A stretch of DNA of 64,000 nucleotides from Myxococcus stipitatus (GTDB taxonomy: Bacteria > Myxococcota > Myxococcia > Myxococcales > Myxococcaceae). Both the position numbers and the translations under genes were made by a program. The DNA lies in NCBI RefSeq assembly GCF_038561935.1, contig NZ_CP102770.1, forward strand, positions 6,324,001 to 6,388,000, in the 5' to 3' direction. Every line of letters begins with the position of its first letter. Positions within the stretch are counted from its first letter, which is position 1. The notes beneath the pieces were generated by a model. It saw only the letters and a program-made list of their open reading frames with translations, ran no database searches and was not told where the DNA came from. Below, one piece after another: positions 42,801 through 51,315 of this stretch.

Positions 42801-45552
42801 ACGCCGCGATGCCCGCGTTCATCAAGAGGCGCATGCAGCCCACGTCCGCCTCCAGGCTCATGAGCGGCGCGGACAACAGCTCCTCCTCCGAGCGCGCCTT
42901 CCACCGCGCCTCCACCTGGGGCAGCTCCGCCTGCCACGCCTCCGTGGCATCCCCCTCCGGCAGCTCCACGCCGAAGAGCCGCAAGCCCTCGCGGGCATGC
43001 CGCAGCGCGGCCGTGTGGTCCCGGGCGAGGATGCTGGCGTTCATCCGCAGCACGTACAGGTCCGCCCTGTCGAGCGGCGACACCGCGTGCGCCATCGCCG
43101 TGTCGATGAGGCGCTCGGAGAGCAGGCGGTCTCCCGTGAGCTGCGCGCACTCGGCCGCGTCCTGGTGCAGGCGCATCATGAGCTGCGGCTGCGTGCTCCA
43201 GGCGTCCTCGGGGAGCAGCGAGCGCGCGCGCATGAGATAGGCCAGCGCGGCCTCGAACGCGGACGCATCCCGCACCTTGCGTCCCGCGCGCTGGTTGAGC
43301 TCGGAGAGCCACTGGCGCTCGCGCGCGGACGACACCACGTCGCCGCCCAGGTGGAAGTGGTCGGCCACCTCGCACACGCGCTGCTCGGCCTCCGCCGCCG
43401 TGGCGCTCTCCCAGAGGTGGCGCCCCAGGGCGCGGTGCAGGGACTGGCGCTCCTCTTCCGACAGCAGCGAGTAGGCGGCGTGCCTCACGCGGTCATGCGC
43501 GAAGCGGTACGTGGCCTGTCGCACCGTCAGGCCCTCCGGCGTCGGCTCCGGGTGCGGCGGCTGGAAGCGAGGCCCGCGCCCCTCCGGCACGAGCAGGCCC
43601 GCGCGCACCGCGCTCCAGAGCGCCCCCGCCGTGTCCTCCACCGGCGCATCCACCACGCGGGCCAGGAGCCAGAGGTCCACCTGCCCTCGCATGCACGCGG
43701 CCACCGTCAGCAGCCGCTGCGTGCGCCCGGGGAGCCGGCGGATGGAGTCCAGCATCAGCTCGACGACGTTGTCGGTGACCTCCGCTTGTTCGATGCGCGC
43801 CAGGTCCCAGGACCACGAGCCCTCCTCCAGGTCGTACGTGAGCAGCCCCGTGCGGTGCAGGTGCCGCAGGAAGTGGCCCACGGAGAAGGGATTGCCCGCG
43901 GTCTTCTCCAGCACCAGGCTGGCCAGCGGACGCGCCCGCTCCGCGTCACACCGCAGCGTGTCCGAGCAGAGCGACGTCAGCGCGGGCAGGTCCAGCGGGG
44001 ACAGCTCCACCTTGCGTGGACCGTCCCCCGCGTCGGAGAGCGACGCCAGCAGCCGGGCCAGCGGATGAGAGGGGCCCCACTCACCCGGGCGATAGGCGCC
44101 CAGCAGCAGGAGGTGGTGCAGCTCCGCGTCCGTCGACAGCCGGGTGAGCAGCTCCAGCGTGGCCGCGTCCGCCCACTGCAGGTCATCCAGGAACACCACC
44201 AGCGGCTCGTCCGCGGTGGCCAGGTCCCGGAAGAAGGCCTGGAGCACCAGGAGGAAGCGGCTGCCGGCCTCGCGAGGACCGAGCGGGACGACGGGGGGTT
44301 GCTCACCGATGAGGCGCTCCAGCTCGGGCACCAGCTCCGTGAGCACCCGCCCCTGCGTGCCCAGCGCGGCCTGGAGTCGCTGCCGCCACGCGTCCACTTC
44401 GTCCGGGGGCTGCTCCAGCACGCTCACCACCAGCCCGCGCACCGCCTCCACCAGCGAGGCATACGGCGTCTGCCCCTTGAGCTCGGGCGACTTGCCGCTG
44501 AGGAACCGGCCCGGCCCCACCTGCTCGCGCAGCGAGAGGGCCAGCGACGTCTTGCCGCTCCCGGAGGCGCCCGCCAGCATCACCCACTCCCGCGCGCCGG
44601 CCCGCGCACGCGTCAGCGCCGCGTCGACCAGCGCCCGCTCGCGCTCGCGGCCATAGAGGCGGTCGGGCAGCCCCAGCTCGCGCGCCAGGTCATACCGGCC
44701 CAGCTCGAAGGCCATGGGGGTTCCAGGCCCTCGCCAGCGGCGCTGGATTTCGCGCAGGTCCTCCACCAGCGCCTCCGCGCTCTGGTAGCGCTCCTCGGGC
44801 ACCTTCGCGAGCAGCCGCAGCACCACGTCGGAGAGGAGGACGGGGAGGTTGGGGTTCTTGTCGACGGGCGGCACGGGCGGCTGCGCGAGGAGCGCGTGCA
44901 CCAGCTCCGCGGCATCGGCCGACACGAAGGGCGGCTCCCCCGTGAGCATCTCGTAGAACGTGGCGCCCAGCGCATACAGGTCCGCGCGGTGGTCCACCCT
45001 CCGGCTCATCCTCCCGGTCTGCTCGGGGGCGATGTAGCGCAGGGTCCCCTCGAAGCCGCCCGGGATGCCCGCCCAGCGCACCAGGCCCTGCACCCGCGTG
45101 GCCAGGTCGAAGTCGATCATCACCAGCCGGCGGCCCCCGGGGGCCACCACCAGGTTGGCGGGGTTGAGGTCTCGGTGGATGACGTGCTGACGGTGCAGCG
45201 CGCCCAGCGACATCGCCAGGTCGATGGCCAGCTCCAGGAAGATGTCCACGTCCAGCGCGCCGCGGCGCAGCCACTCGCGCAAGTCGTGCGGTCCGGCGTC
45301 TTCGAGAATCAGCGCCGGCAGGCCCGCGACGGAGTCCATCCCCACGACCCGGGCCACACCCGCGATGTCGCGCAGCTCCCCCAGCATCAGGTGCTCATGC
45401 CGCAGCAGGCCCGAGCTGCTCTCCGCCAGAGGCCCCTCGCGGACGACCTTCAGAACCCGAGCCTCTCCCCCTGGCGCCCAGGCGCGGAACACCTCGTAGC
45501 GGTGGCCGCGGTAGATTCTCCGCATGTCCTGATAGCCGGGCAGCACCAGCAT
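39841..45552 (-). CDS. Trifunctional Ser/Thr kinase-like/ATPase/sensor histidine kinase
   Basis: 1903-aa signalling fusion. Residues ~10-290 are a Ser/Thr kinase-like domain, with HRDLNPANLVV (~124) and DFD (~147) instead of HRDLKPxN and DFG. Residues ~300-600 form an AAA/STAND ATPase: Walker A GASGSGKTS (~327), Walker B LVVFLDDLQWAD (~454). A long TPR-like region spans ~700-1250, then GAF-type sensor domains (~1270-1430 and ~1440-1620). A HisKA domain has AAHELYTPITAL (H ~1679), and a HATPase has LMSNALKF, DQGIGIP and GGLGLGLYIVRE. The order is a known bacterial family; the signal is unknown, and no response regulator is adjacent. ATG 45552 follows an overlapping GTG. Confidence 0.92.
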   Translation of the reverse strand: MLVLPGYQDMRRIYRGHRYEVFRAWAPGGEARVLKVVREGPLAESSSGLLRHEHLMLGELRDIAGVARVVGMDSVAGLPALILEDAGPHDLREWLRRGALDVDIFLELAIDLAMSLGALHRQHVIHRDLNPANLVVAPGGRRLVMIDFDLATRVQGLVRWAGIPGGFEGTLRYIAPEQTGRMSRRVDHRADLYALGATFYEMLTGEPPFVSADAAELVHALLAQPPVPPVDKNPNLPVLLSDVVLRLLAKVPEERYQSAEALVEDLREIQRRWRGPGTPMAFELGRYDLARELGLPDRLYGRERERALVDAALTRARAGAREWVMLAGASGSGKTSLALSLREQVGPGRFLSGKSPELKGQTPYASLVEAVRGLVVSVLEQPPDEVDAWRQRLQAALGTQGRVLTELVPELERLIGEQPPVVPLGPREAGSRFLLVLQAFFRDLATADEPLVVFLDDLQWADAATLELLTRLSTDAELHHLLLLGAYRPGEWGPSHPLARLLASLSDAGDGPRKVELSPLDLPALTSLCSDTLRCDAERARPLASLVLEKTAGNPFSVGHFLRHLHRTGLLTYDLEEGSWSWDLARIEQAEVTDNVVELMLDSIRRLPGRTQRLLTVAACMRGQVDLWLLARVVDAPVEDTAGALWSAVRAGLLVPEGRGPRFQPPHPEPTPEGLTVRQATYRFAHDRVRHAAYSLLSEEERQSLHRALGRHLWESATAAEAEQRVCEVADHFHLGGDVVSSARERQWLSELNQRAGRKVRDASAFEAALAYLMRARSLLPEDAWSTQPQLMMRLHQDAAECAQLTGDRLLSERLIDTAMAHAVSPLDRADLYVLRMNASILARDHTAALRHAREGLRLFGVELPEGDATEAWQAELPQVEARWKARSEEELLSAPLMSLEADVGCMRLLMNAGIAAWFSDPPMFSFIYTRMLSLTMKSGNSVYSAFAYVCFGLIYGEARRDYAAGHPFGHLGMELSRRIADPREECRVLAAFLFYMRHWREPLRSSIPLLRRGIAAGLESGEPQYVAYLLASTSFTRLRLGTELDRVHAEVEAALAFDRKSGQRAMADLQLAVRQAVRCLQGRTRERQSYDDATFDTCAFLEQAKSDPTILGQYFILRLQTSYLLGDLAGAREMLRAAEPHLRFMPSLFNVTEHVFFGALVQSAGGDNGTEAERRARRAQVEEAWLRFRHWTANCPENFRHRHLMLSAERARLDGHFTEAAELLDEAIDRAREEGFAQDEALANTLAGRLYSALGRKRVAMLYLRAAREGYARWGAKSVVSALQEEFPDLQVVDPGLWDQAVTPTGDDFRGASLDLLSILKAAQSLSGEVALEQLLEKLMAVCLEVAGAQRGALALEEQGTLLLEAVGVVGEPMSRLHVPLAGSEQVPESLLGHAYRTGDAVVLGDAVHQGRFVSDTYVAKHRVKSALVVPIRRHARTMGVLYLENNLATHAFTPDRVRVLQLLSSQMAISLENSLLFEERKRAEEAVRFLAESSVVLAESFDFEVTLTRLARLSVSFLATVCSIDVVETSGGIRRLSTAHADPSFERIARELQESYTPHWDSSQPATQVLRTRQPLLIPVLTDEILERLCRDAHHIALIRAMKARTLMAVPLIARGRMLGVITLVSSVPGRRYGPADLDLAQDLARRAAIALDNARLYHESQEAIRLRDEFLSIAAHELYTPITALQLSVQGLARSEAPTRDAVQRTSRTTQAQTRRLAHLVDELLDVSRIQTGRLHLNLETVDLGAVVRDVMEGLSDAIRRAQSELILRLAPDCTGRWDRVRLEQVVTNLMSNALKFGAGHPIEVRLAQRDGRVSMDVIDQGIGIPAERLPHIFGRFERAVSSREYGGLGLGLYIVREIIAALGGQVRAESVLGEGSRFTVELPSEGPGDPARHASAKAP

Positions 45553-45739
45553 CACGACCCCTGGGCGACGTCCTCTCTACAAGCCTCTAACGGACGATGC
45601 GGGCGGGGTTCTGTCCAGGGGGACGGGCCGCCTCCCGCTCGGACGTCAACAGCGCGTGCGCACACCGCTCGCACCTTCCCGCGAGGGGCGACGGGGACTG
45701 TCAAAAACAAGCCCAACAGGCTTTGCTAGACTCGTCCGC

Positions 45740-46927
45740 ATGAACACTCGCGGGAATACCGTGCACGGCAGCGCTCTGCGGGGTTTGTTGTGGGCGCTCA
45801 GTGGCGTGAGCCTCCTCGTCGTGGCCGCCAGCGCCTTGATCGAGTGGTTCTTCATTCGCCGGTATGAACCCGCGCTCGACGCGAAGAAGGAGGAGCTCGC
45901 CGAGGGTCTGGACGCCTACTGCGCGCTGCAAGCAGAGGTCGCCATGGACCCCTGGTTTCATGAGGCCCGTTCCCCGGGAGATGCCGGTCCCGTGCTCAAT
46001 TTCTGGTTGGGTTGGGGCGAGAACCACCGTGAGCTGCCCAAGGGCTCGCCCTTGCATCTCCCGGCCCATCTGCATGAGAAAAAATCCCTGCAGGAGTGGT
46101 TCGCCTCGGACGTGGACCTGTCCATGCTGGACTTCAGCTGGATGCGCGACCTCCAACGTTTTGACCGTTGGGACCTGTTGGTGAACCGCCCCATCAAGCC
46201 AGCGGATCCTTACGATCTGCTCAACGACCCTTCGCCTCACATGACGGTGCTCTCGGAGTGGGCGAAGTTCCGGCTCATCCAGGGCATCCGGACAGGGCAG
46301 GCACTCGAGGCAGCCCGCGATGTGCGCCACCTCGCGTGGCTCATGTATCGGACGGACCTGGTCGACAACGCGAAGCGCGCCGCCTGGATCCTGGACAACG
46401 AGCAGCAGGCCCATGCCTTGATGAAGGACCCCCCGGCGGCGTGGCGCCCCCAGAGCCCCGAACAGAATGCGCGACTGCGAGAGGCGATCTGGACAAGCAT
46501 CGACTACTCGAGAATCTACACCCCCGTGGCGATCGGACGGCGGGCACGCGCCTGCGGCTCTGGCATCACCCGCTGCATCGCCCTGGTGGAGGCCAGCAAT
46601 CGGAACCGCTTCCTGCAACCCCTGCTGGAGCCATTCCATCCTCAGGCCTATGCCGCGCTCGCCGAGGAGCTCTCAACCCCCTGCGGCACCACCCTGTTCG
46701 AGAGGGTGTCGCAACGCGGAGCCACCCTCGACCTGGCCTACGTCATGAGCGAGGAGGGCGGGTGGGTGCCCATAGGGCTGCAATCCCTTCCGCGAAGGTA
46801 TCTGCAGAAACACGTCGCCGGATTTGTGCTGGCCAGCGAGATCTCACTCGCCAGGGAGGACCTGTCGTTCTGGCGGTGGCCTTGGCCAGGGAGCTCCGCG
46901 CCCGCCTCCGCCGAGTCACGTCCCTGA
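45740..46927 (+). CDS. Membrane-anchored protein of unknown function, 395 aa
   Basis: Family not recognised. ATG 45740 starts a short positive segment and one transmembrane helix (GLLWALSGVSLLVVAASALI, ~residues 17-36), after which the chain is mostly helical with Trp-rich stretches (DFSWMRDLQRFDRWDLL; FWRWPWP near the end). Topology suggests an N-in anchor with a periplasmic body. It is divergent from the giant kinase gene, with 187 bp between them carrying no other gene. An AAGCC/GGCTT hairpin lies just before the start (around 45705-45725). Confidence 0.7.
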   Translation: MNTRGNTVHGSALRGLLWALSGVSLLVVAASALIEWFFIRRYEPALDAKKEELAEGLDAYCALQAEVAMDPWFHEARSPGDAGPVLNFWLGWGENHRELPKGSPLHLPAHLHEKKSLQEWFASDVDLSMLDFSWMRDLQRFDRWDLLVNRPIKPADPYDLLNDPSPHMTVLSEWAKFRLIQGIRTGQALEAARDVRHLAWLMYRTDLVDNAKRAAWILDNEQQAHALMKDPPAAWRPQSPEQNARLREAIWTSIDYSRIYTPVAIGRRARACGSGITRCIALVEASNRNRFLQPLLEPFHPQAYAALAEELSTPCGTTLFERVSQRGATLDLAYVMSEEGGWVPIGLQSLPRRYLQKHVAGFVLASEISLAREDLSFWRWPWPGSSAPASAESRP

Positions 46928-46941
46928 GCCGTGCGTGAAAC

Positions 46942-46959
46942 ACATTCCGAAACATTCCG
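46942..46959. repeat. Short direct repeat, possible operator
   Basis: ACATTCCG occurs twice, at 46942-46949 and 46952-46959, one helical turn (10 bp) apart, about 110 bp before the GTG of the TPR-like gene. Such spacing suits a dimeric regulator, but no protein can be named. The rest of the 145-bp gap shows no clear promoter. Confidence 0.3.
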
Positions 46960-47072
46960 GTCTCAGACCCTCCGTCAATTGCCTGGTTGCTCATAGATTG
47001 TGAAGATGCACCGCCGTCACGGGCACCTCCCGGACGCGCACCCTCGATTCTCCCATCTCGAGTGAGGCCTTC

Positions 47073-48914
47073 GTGACTCCCCCGTCCGCTGTGGCTGGAG
47101 CACTCTTCGCAGTGTCCGTGGAGCAGGCCCTCCCCACCACGCTCCCCGAGCGGGCCATCGAAGTGGACGTGGGGGTGGCGCTGCCCATCGCCTTCGGTGG
47201 ATTGAGGAAGGTGCTGCGCGCTTGCGAGGACAGTGCCCCCAGCGTCGTGCGCGCCGTCGCGGATGCCCATCCGTCGGAGTGGAACCGGCTGTTTCCGGGC
47301 AGCATGCAAGGCGTCGCGGACCTGGGAGACCTGGCGCTCTCGCCCTCCGAGCGCAGGCTCCATCGTGAATCCGAGCAGACGTATTGGATTCTCAGCGTGG
47401 CCGCGCGGGCCATCGTCGAGACGCTGCGCTCCACCGGCCGCGCGCTGGTGCTGCATGGCGCGGGCGAGTGCGACCTGGTCAGCCTGCGCGGGATGATGCG
47501 CGCGGCGGAGTGGGCCCGGTTGGATGGGCTGACGGGCACGCTGCTGTTCACCGGCTGGCAGATGCGGCGGCCCCACTGCGCGACCGTCTTCGAGGCGCGG
47601 CGGCGCGAGTACCTGGACTCGCTGAGCAAGCGCCTGCGCGCGCCCACCGCGGAGGGCACGTGCACGCGCTCCTCGCGCGAGGTGGAGCCCGCCGTGGACC
47701 TGGAGGGGCGCTACCTGCGGCTGGTGGTGGACGCGGCGGAGGAGCGTGCGACGCGCGTGGCCGCCGCCATCCACGGCATCCGGAGCTGCTTCTTCACCAC
47801 CAACTACGAGGGCGCGCTGCTGTCCGCGGAGCAAGGGCTGCGGCTCCTGGGGGAGGACTCGGACGCGCGCCTCGCCTCGCGCGTGGCCCAGGCCTGGGAG
47901 TCGTTGGACACGGGCTTCGTCACGCCGGCCATCGAAATCGACCGGAGCAGCCTGGGCGACGTGGAGGAGCTCAAGGCGCTGTTCCACCGGAGCATCGGCG
48001 TGGTGCAGGTCTTCACCGGCTCGCACGACGAGGCCCTGGCGTCGTTCGCCCAGGGGCTGGAGTGCCGGGTCCCTCCGGAGATGCGGGCGCGGCTGCACAT
48101 GTTCCGCGCGCTGACGATGACCAAGCGCCTGGGCGAGCTGCCACAGGCCCGCGCCGAGGTGGCCGCGGGACTGGCCGCGCTGGCGCAAGGCACGGCGGAG
48201 GACCGCGCGCTCCAGGAGGGCTGGCTGCGCAACGTCGGCGCGCTCACGTGGTTCCTGGAGCGCAAGCTGGACAAGGCGCTGGTGGAGGAGAAGCTGGCCA
48301 TGCGCTGCGTGGGGGAGCTGCACGACGCCAGCGCCACGCACCTGAAGATCAACCTCATCTCCAACGCCAGCTATCTCCAGGAGTCGGCGCGGCAGTTCAC
48401 CGACGCCATCAACACCTGGCGGCGCTTCGAGGGCATCAGCGAGCGCTGGGGCGTCAACTTCTCCAAGCACCACCGCTACCGCCTCGCGGGGCTGGAGTTC
48501 GCGGCGGGCTCACGCGAGGACGCCATCGAGCACTTCCAGCAGGCCTACGCCAGCGCGGAGGCCCTGCGCGACTCCTTCCACCGGCAGGTCATCGCGGCGG
48601 AGCTGGGGCGCGTGTTCCTGGACGCGGGCCAGCGGTCGTCCGCCGTGGACTGGTTCGCGCGCGCCGAGCAACACGCGCACGACATCGGCGAGCCGTTGAT
48701 GGCCGCCGAGAGCCTGGCCGGAATGGGCCTCGCCGCCGAGCGGACCGACTGGGCGGAGCCCCTGCGCCGGGCCCTGGCCAGCTCCACGTGGCCCAAGCAG
48801 ACGCGGGCCCTGGTGGATGCCCTGGCCCGGGGTGACGCGGCGGCCATCCACGCGCTCATGCCGCGCCCCCGGACGAAGCTCAATCGCCCGTTCGACTCGG
48901 TCAGCCTGTACTAG
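47073..48914 (+). CDS. TPR-like helical repeat protein, 613 aa
   Basis: No specific family recognised. The N-terminal ~190 residues include a TLLFTGW strand and VVRAVADAHPSEW; the remainder is made of helical hairpins with TPR-like spacing (AIHGIRSCFFTTNYEGALLS, GAAGSREDAIEHF-type units, DAGQRSSAVDWFARAEQH). Start GTG 47073 is preceded by GAGTGAGG. Most likely a scaffold. Its stop shares the palindrome CTAG at 48911-48914 with the convergent gene on the other strand. It lies between signalling genes and the LanB operon, with no evident link to either. Confidence 0.75.
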   Translation: MTPPSAVAGALFAVSVEQALPTTLPERAIEVDVGVALPIAFGGLRKVLRACEDSAPSVVRAVADAHPSEWNRLFPGSMQGVADLGDLALSPSERRLHRESEQTYWILSVAARAIVETLRSTGRALVLHGAGECDLVSLRGMMRAAEWARLDGLTGTLLFTGWQMRRPHCATVFEARRREYLDSLSKRLRAPTAEGTCTRSSREVEPAVDLEGRYLRLVVDAAEERATRVAAAIHGIRSCFFTTNYEGALLSAEQGLRLLGEDSDARLASRVAQAWESLDTGFVTPAIEIDRSSLGDVEELKALFHRSIGVVQVFTGSHDEALASFAQGLECRVPPEMRARLHMFRALTMTKRLGELPQARAEVAAGLAALAQGTAEDRALQEGWLRNVGALTWFLERKLDKALVEEKLAMRCVGELHDASATHLKINLISNASYLQESARQFTDAINTWRRFEGISERWGVNFSKHHRYRLAGLEFAAGSREDAIEHFQQAYASAEALRDSFHRQVIAAELGRVFLDAGQRSSAVDWFARAEQHAHDIGEPLMAAESLAGMGLAAERTDWAEPLRRALASSTWPKQTRALVDALARGDAAAIHALMPRPRTKLNRPFDSVSLY

Positions 48915-49468
48915 CGCGTCGCGGTGAAACGGCGGTTGACGACACAGCCCGGCGCGCCCGAGGGCACGTTCACCCGCGAGACGGAGAAGGTCCCGACGAA
49001 GCGCACCGCTTCGTCCTCGCGCATGGGGCCGTGGTCGAAGTAGCCATCGAGCTCATACTCCAGCTCCGACATGGGCTCGTCCCGGCCATGCGTCTGGACG
49101 CCGGCTCGCAGCGTCAGGTTGGAGTAGCCCGTCCCGAAGTACTCGCCGACGAGCCCGATGCCTTCCAACCTCGCGAGGACGGTGGGGCTGCTGCCTTCGC
49201 GCTTGAGGACGAGCTCCTCGCCTTCGGGGAGCGTGACGCCCGCCGTGCCACAGTCAGGGCCCAGCGAGCTCGTATCCTCGAAGCGCATCACGTACGTGCC
49301 GCTGACGGCGCAGCCTCGCTCACACGTCGTGGGCCGGGCGTCGTCGCCACAGCCTGGGTTGCCCATGCCGCTTCCCATGGACAGCACCGCGGTCACCAGG
49401 AGCAGCGGAAGGCGCAGGTACTTCCCCCCGGAGGACGGCGGATTCGTGCGGGTCCCATCGTCATTCAT
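48911..49468 (-). CDS. Secreted protein, probable lipoprotein, 185 aa
   Basis: Not recognised. ATG 49468 has GAGGGGGGA upstream. The N-terminus has a hydrophobic segment (LRLPLLLVTAVLSMGS) followed by NPGC, a weak lipobox candidate, then CERGC, suggesting export with disulfides. The mature part is beta-rich and may form a lipocalin- or calycin-like barrel (TYVMRFEDT, LTLRAGVQT, RFVGTFSVSRV). It lies 56 bp after the FAD oxidase gene on the same strand. Codon use changes sharply upstream of the ATG, confirming this start over the longer frame. Confidence 0.7.
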   Translation of the reverse strand: MNDDGTRTNPPSSGGKYLRLPLLLVTAVLSMGSGMGNPGCGDDARPTTCERGCAVSGTYVMRFEDTSSLGPDCGTAGVTLPEGEELVLKREGSSPTVLARLEGIGLVGEYFGTGYSNLTLRAGVQTHGRDEPMSELEYELDGYFDHGPMREDEAVRFVGTFSVSRVNVPSGAPGCVVNRRFTATR

Positions 49469-49524
49469 TGTGGATTCCCCCCTCGGCGGCTCCAGCCTCG
49501 GGCCCGCCGTGAGATGCCGCGCGA

Positions 49525-50631
49525 CTATCCACCAACAGGCGGCCGTGACGCCATTCGCGCGGGCGAGAAGGGCGCGGCGAGGTCTCCCCTCCCCCACGCC
49601 ATCAGCTCCACCAGCGCCTGGGCCGCGTGGGCGCCGGTGAGGATGCCCTGCCCTCCCAGCCCCGTCGCGACGAAGGTGCGCCGCAGCCCCGGGAAGAGCC
49701 CCACGTAGGGACGGCCATCCGGCGTCACCGAGCGCAGCCCCGCCCACGCCCGCACGAAGCGCGCCTCGCGCAGACGCGGCGCCAGCTTCGCCACCGTGGC
49801 GCTCAAGTGCAGCAGGCCCGCGGGCGTCACGTTCTCCACGAAGCCCGCCTCCTCCTCGGTCGCGCCCACGACGATTTCGCCCGCGCGCCACGGCGCCAGG
49901 TACGTGGGGCCGGAGACGACTCGCGACAAGAACACGCCGGGCTCATGCACCACGAGCATCTGCCCCCGCACCGGCTTGAGCGGCAGCGCGGGCAAGCCCA
50001 CGAGCGTGGAGGACCACGGCCCCGCGCTCACGACGAGCTGGTCGGCGCGCAGCACCTCGCGGTCCGTGCGCACCTCGATGCCGTGCGGTGTCTCCTCCAC
50101 GGAGCGGGCGGACTCTCCCAGTCGCAAGCGGACACCCGCGCGCGCCGCGGCGCCCAGGAGCGCGTTGACGTAGCCCTCCGTGTCCACCATGTGGCCCCGC
50201 GCCGACTCGAAGGCGCCCAGCAGCGGCGTCCCCTCCAGCGCGGGCTCCAGCTCCACCAGCCGCGCGGCATCCACCCAGGTGCCCACCTCCTCCGGGAAGC
50301 CGCTCGCCTTGCGCGCCAGGGCCTCCTGGCCCTTCGCGTCCGCGACGATGCGGAGGATGCCCTGCCCTCGCCGCAGCAAGGCCCCTTCGGGCAGCGCGCC
50401 CAGGTCGTCGGTCAGGGCGGCCCTCCCCGCACGGGAGAACTCGAGCATCACCGGGTCGTCGTAGAGGCGGACCGAGGGGATGGCCACACCCGCCGCCGCA
50501 CGCGAGCCGCGCCCTCCCGGGTCCACCGCGTCCAGCACCGTGACGCGAGCCCCCGTCGCGGACAGGCGCCTCGCGGCGGACAGGCCCACGACTCCCGCTC
50601 CCAGGACCAGGACGTCCAAGCCGGTGCTCAT
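49525..50631 (-). CDS. FAD-dependent amine oxidase, glycine oxidase (ThiO)-like
   Basis: 368-aa flavoprotein of the DAO family. The dinucleotide-binding motif VLGAGVVGLSAARRL starts near residue 7, VTVLDA supplies the acidic end of the fold, and the C-terminal GLGGQGILTGAHAAQAL contacts FAD. WAGLRSVTPDGRPYVG is typical of glycine/D-amino-acid oxidases. Glycine oxidation for thiazole synthesis is the classic role, but no thi gene is near; as the last same-strand gene after the LanB unit (110 bp gap) it might also act on a peptide. ATG 50631 fits the fold but has no Shine-Dalgarno; TTG 50673 is an alternative. Confidence 0.8.
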   Translation of the reverse strand: MSTGLDVLVLGAGVVGLSAARRLSATGARVTVLDAVDPGGRGSRAAAGVAIPSVRLYDDPVMLEFSRAGRAALTDDLGALPEGALLRRGQGILRIVADAKGQEALARKASGFPEEVGTWVDAARLVELEPALEGTPLLGAFESARGHMVDTEGYVNALLGAAARAGVRLRLGESARSVEETPHGIEVRTDREVLRADQLVVSAGPWSSTLVGLPALPLKPVRGQMLVVHEPGVFLSRVVSGPTYLAPWRAGEIVVGATEEEAGFVENVTPAGLLHLSATVAKLAPRLREARFVRAWAGLRSVTPDGRPYVGLFPGLRRTFVATGLGGQGILTGAHAAQALVELMAWGRGDLAAPFSPARMASRPPVGG

Positions 50632-50741
50632 CGGAGGATTCACGAGGTCTGAAGTACCAGAGCGCCTCTCCAAAACGAAACCGGCGCCGCACTCCTCAGG
50701 GAAGCGCGGCGCCAGGTCTCCTCGAAGCGGAGGGCGTTCGA

Positions 50742-51125
50742 CTAGTTGATGAGCTTGCTCATCTGCTGCGCGGCGAGCTCCGCCACGTTGCCCATGCCCT
50801 GCGGCGTGAAGCCCTGCTTGTTCGCCTTGAACAGGTCGCCCAGGAGGTCGGTGACCTTGCCCTGGCCCGTGGCCATCTTCAGGCCCGCGTCCAGCAGCGA
50901 GTTGCCACCCGCGCCGTCCATCATTCCCTTGCCGGCGAACTTGCCCAGGATGTTCTTGAGCGCGCCACCGCCGGGGATGAGGTCCGTGACGGAGCTCAGC
51001 GCGGCCTTCAGGGGGTTCTCACCCTTCGCGAGCTTCTCCACGAAGCCCAGCGCCGCACCGGCGATGGGGTTGACGGCGGAGAGGATCTGCTTGCCGACAT
51101 TCAGGATTTTGCCGAGAAGTCCCAT
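50742..51125 (-). CDS. Small Gly/Ala-rich protein of unknown function, 127 aa
   Basis: ATG 51125 follows a perfect AGGAGG 8 nt upstream, so expression is likely strong. The chain is amphipathic and Gly/Ala/Leu-rich (LLGKILNVGKQILSAVNP, ALKNILGKFAGKG) with no cysteine, ending QMSKLIN. It resembles small secreted or pore-like peptides in composition only. It lies downstream of the two LanB-like genes on the same strand, 190 bp after the 147-aa gene, and is one of two candidate substrates of that operon; without Cys it cannot form lanthionines. Family unknown. Confidence 0.65.
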   Translation of the reverse strand: MGLLGKILNVGKQILSAVNPIAGAALGFVEKLAKGENPLKAALSSVTDLIPGGGALKNILGKFAGKGMMDGAGGNSLLDAGLKMATGQGKVTDLLGDLFKANKQGFTPQGMGNVAELAAQQMSKLIN

Positions 51126-51315
51126 GGTCGTAGCCTCCTAAGGTTTTGACGGAAGAAAGTGGTTTTTGTGGGCGGCAGGGCCGCCGAAGTAAGCCTGACA
51201 GTGGAGTTATCGGGGGCTCGCGGGAGAAGTTCCGTGGTGTCCGAGCGATTGTTCTGGAGCCCCGAAAAGCCCCTGGAAACAATGGGTTAGAGGGAGTCGC
51301 GACGTCACCGTCGGC

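Noticed and set aside
40048-45729. 1893-codon plus-strand frame opposite the trifunctional kinase
   Set aside because: Shadow of kinase, ATPase and histidine kinase motifs on the minus strand.
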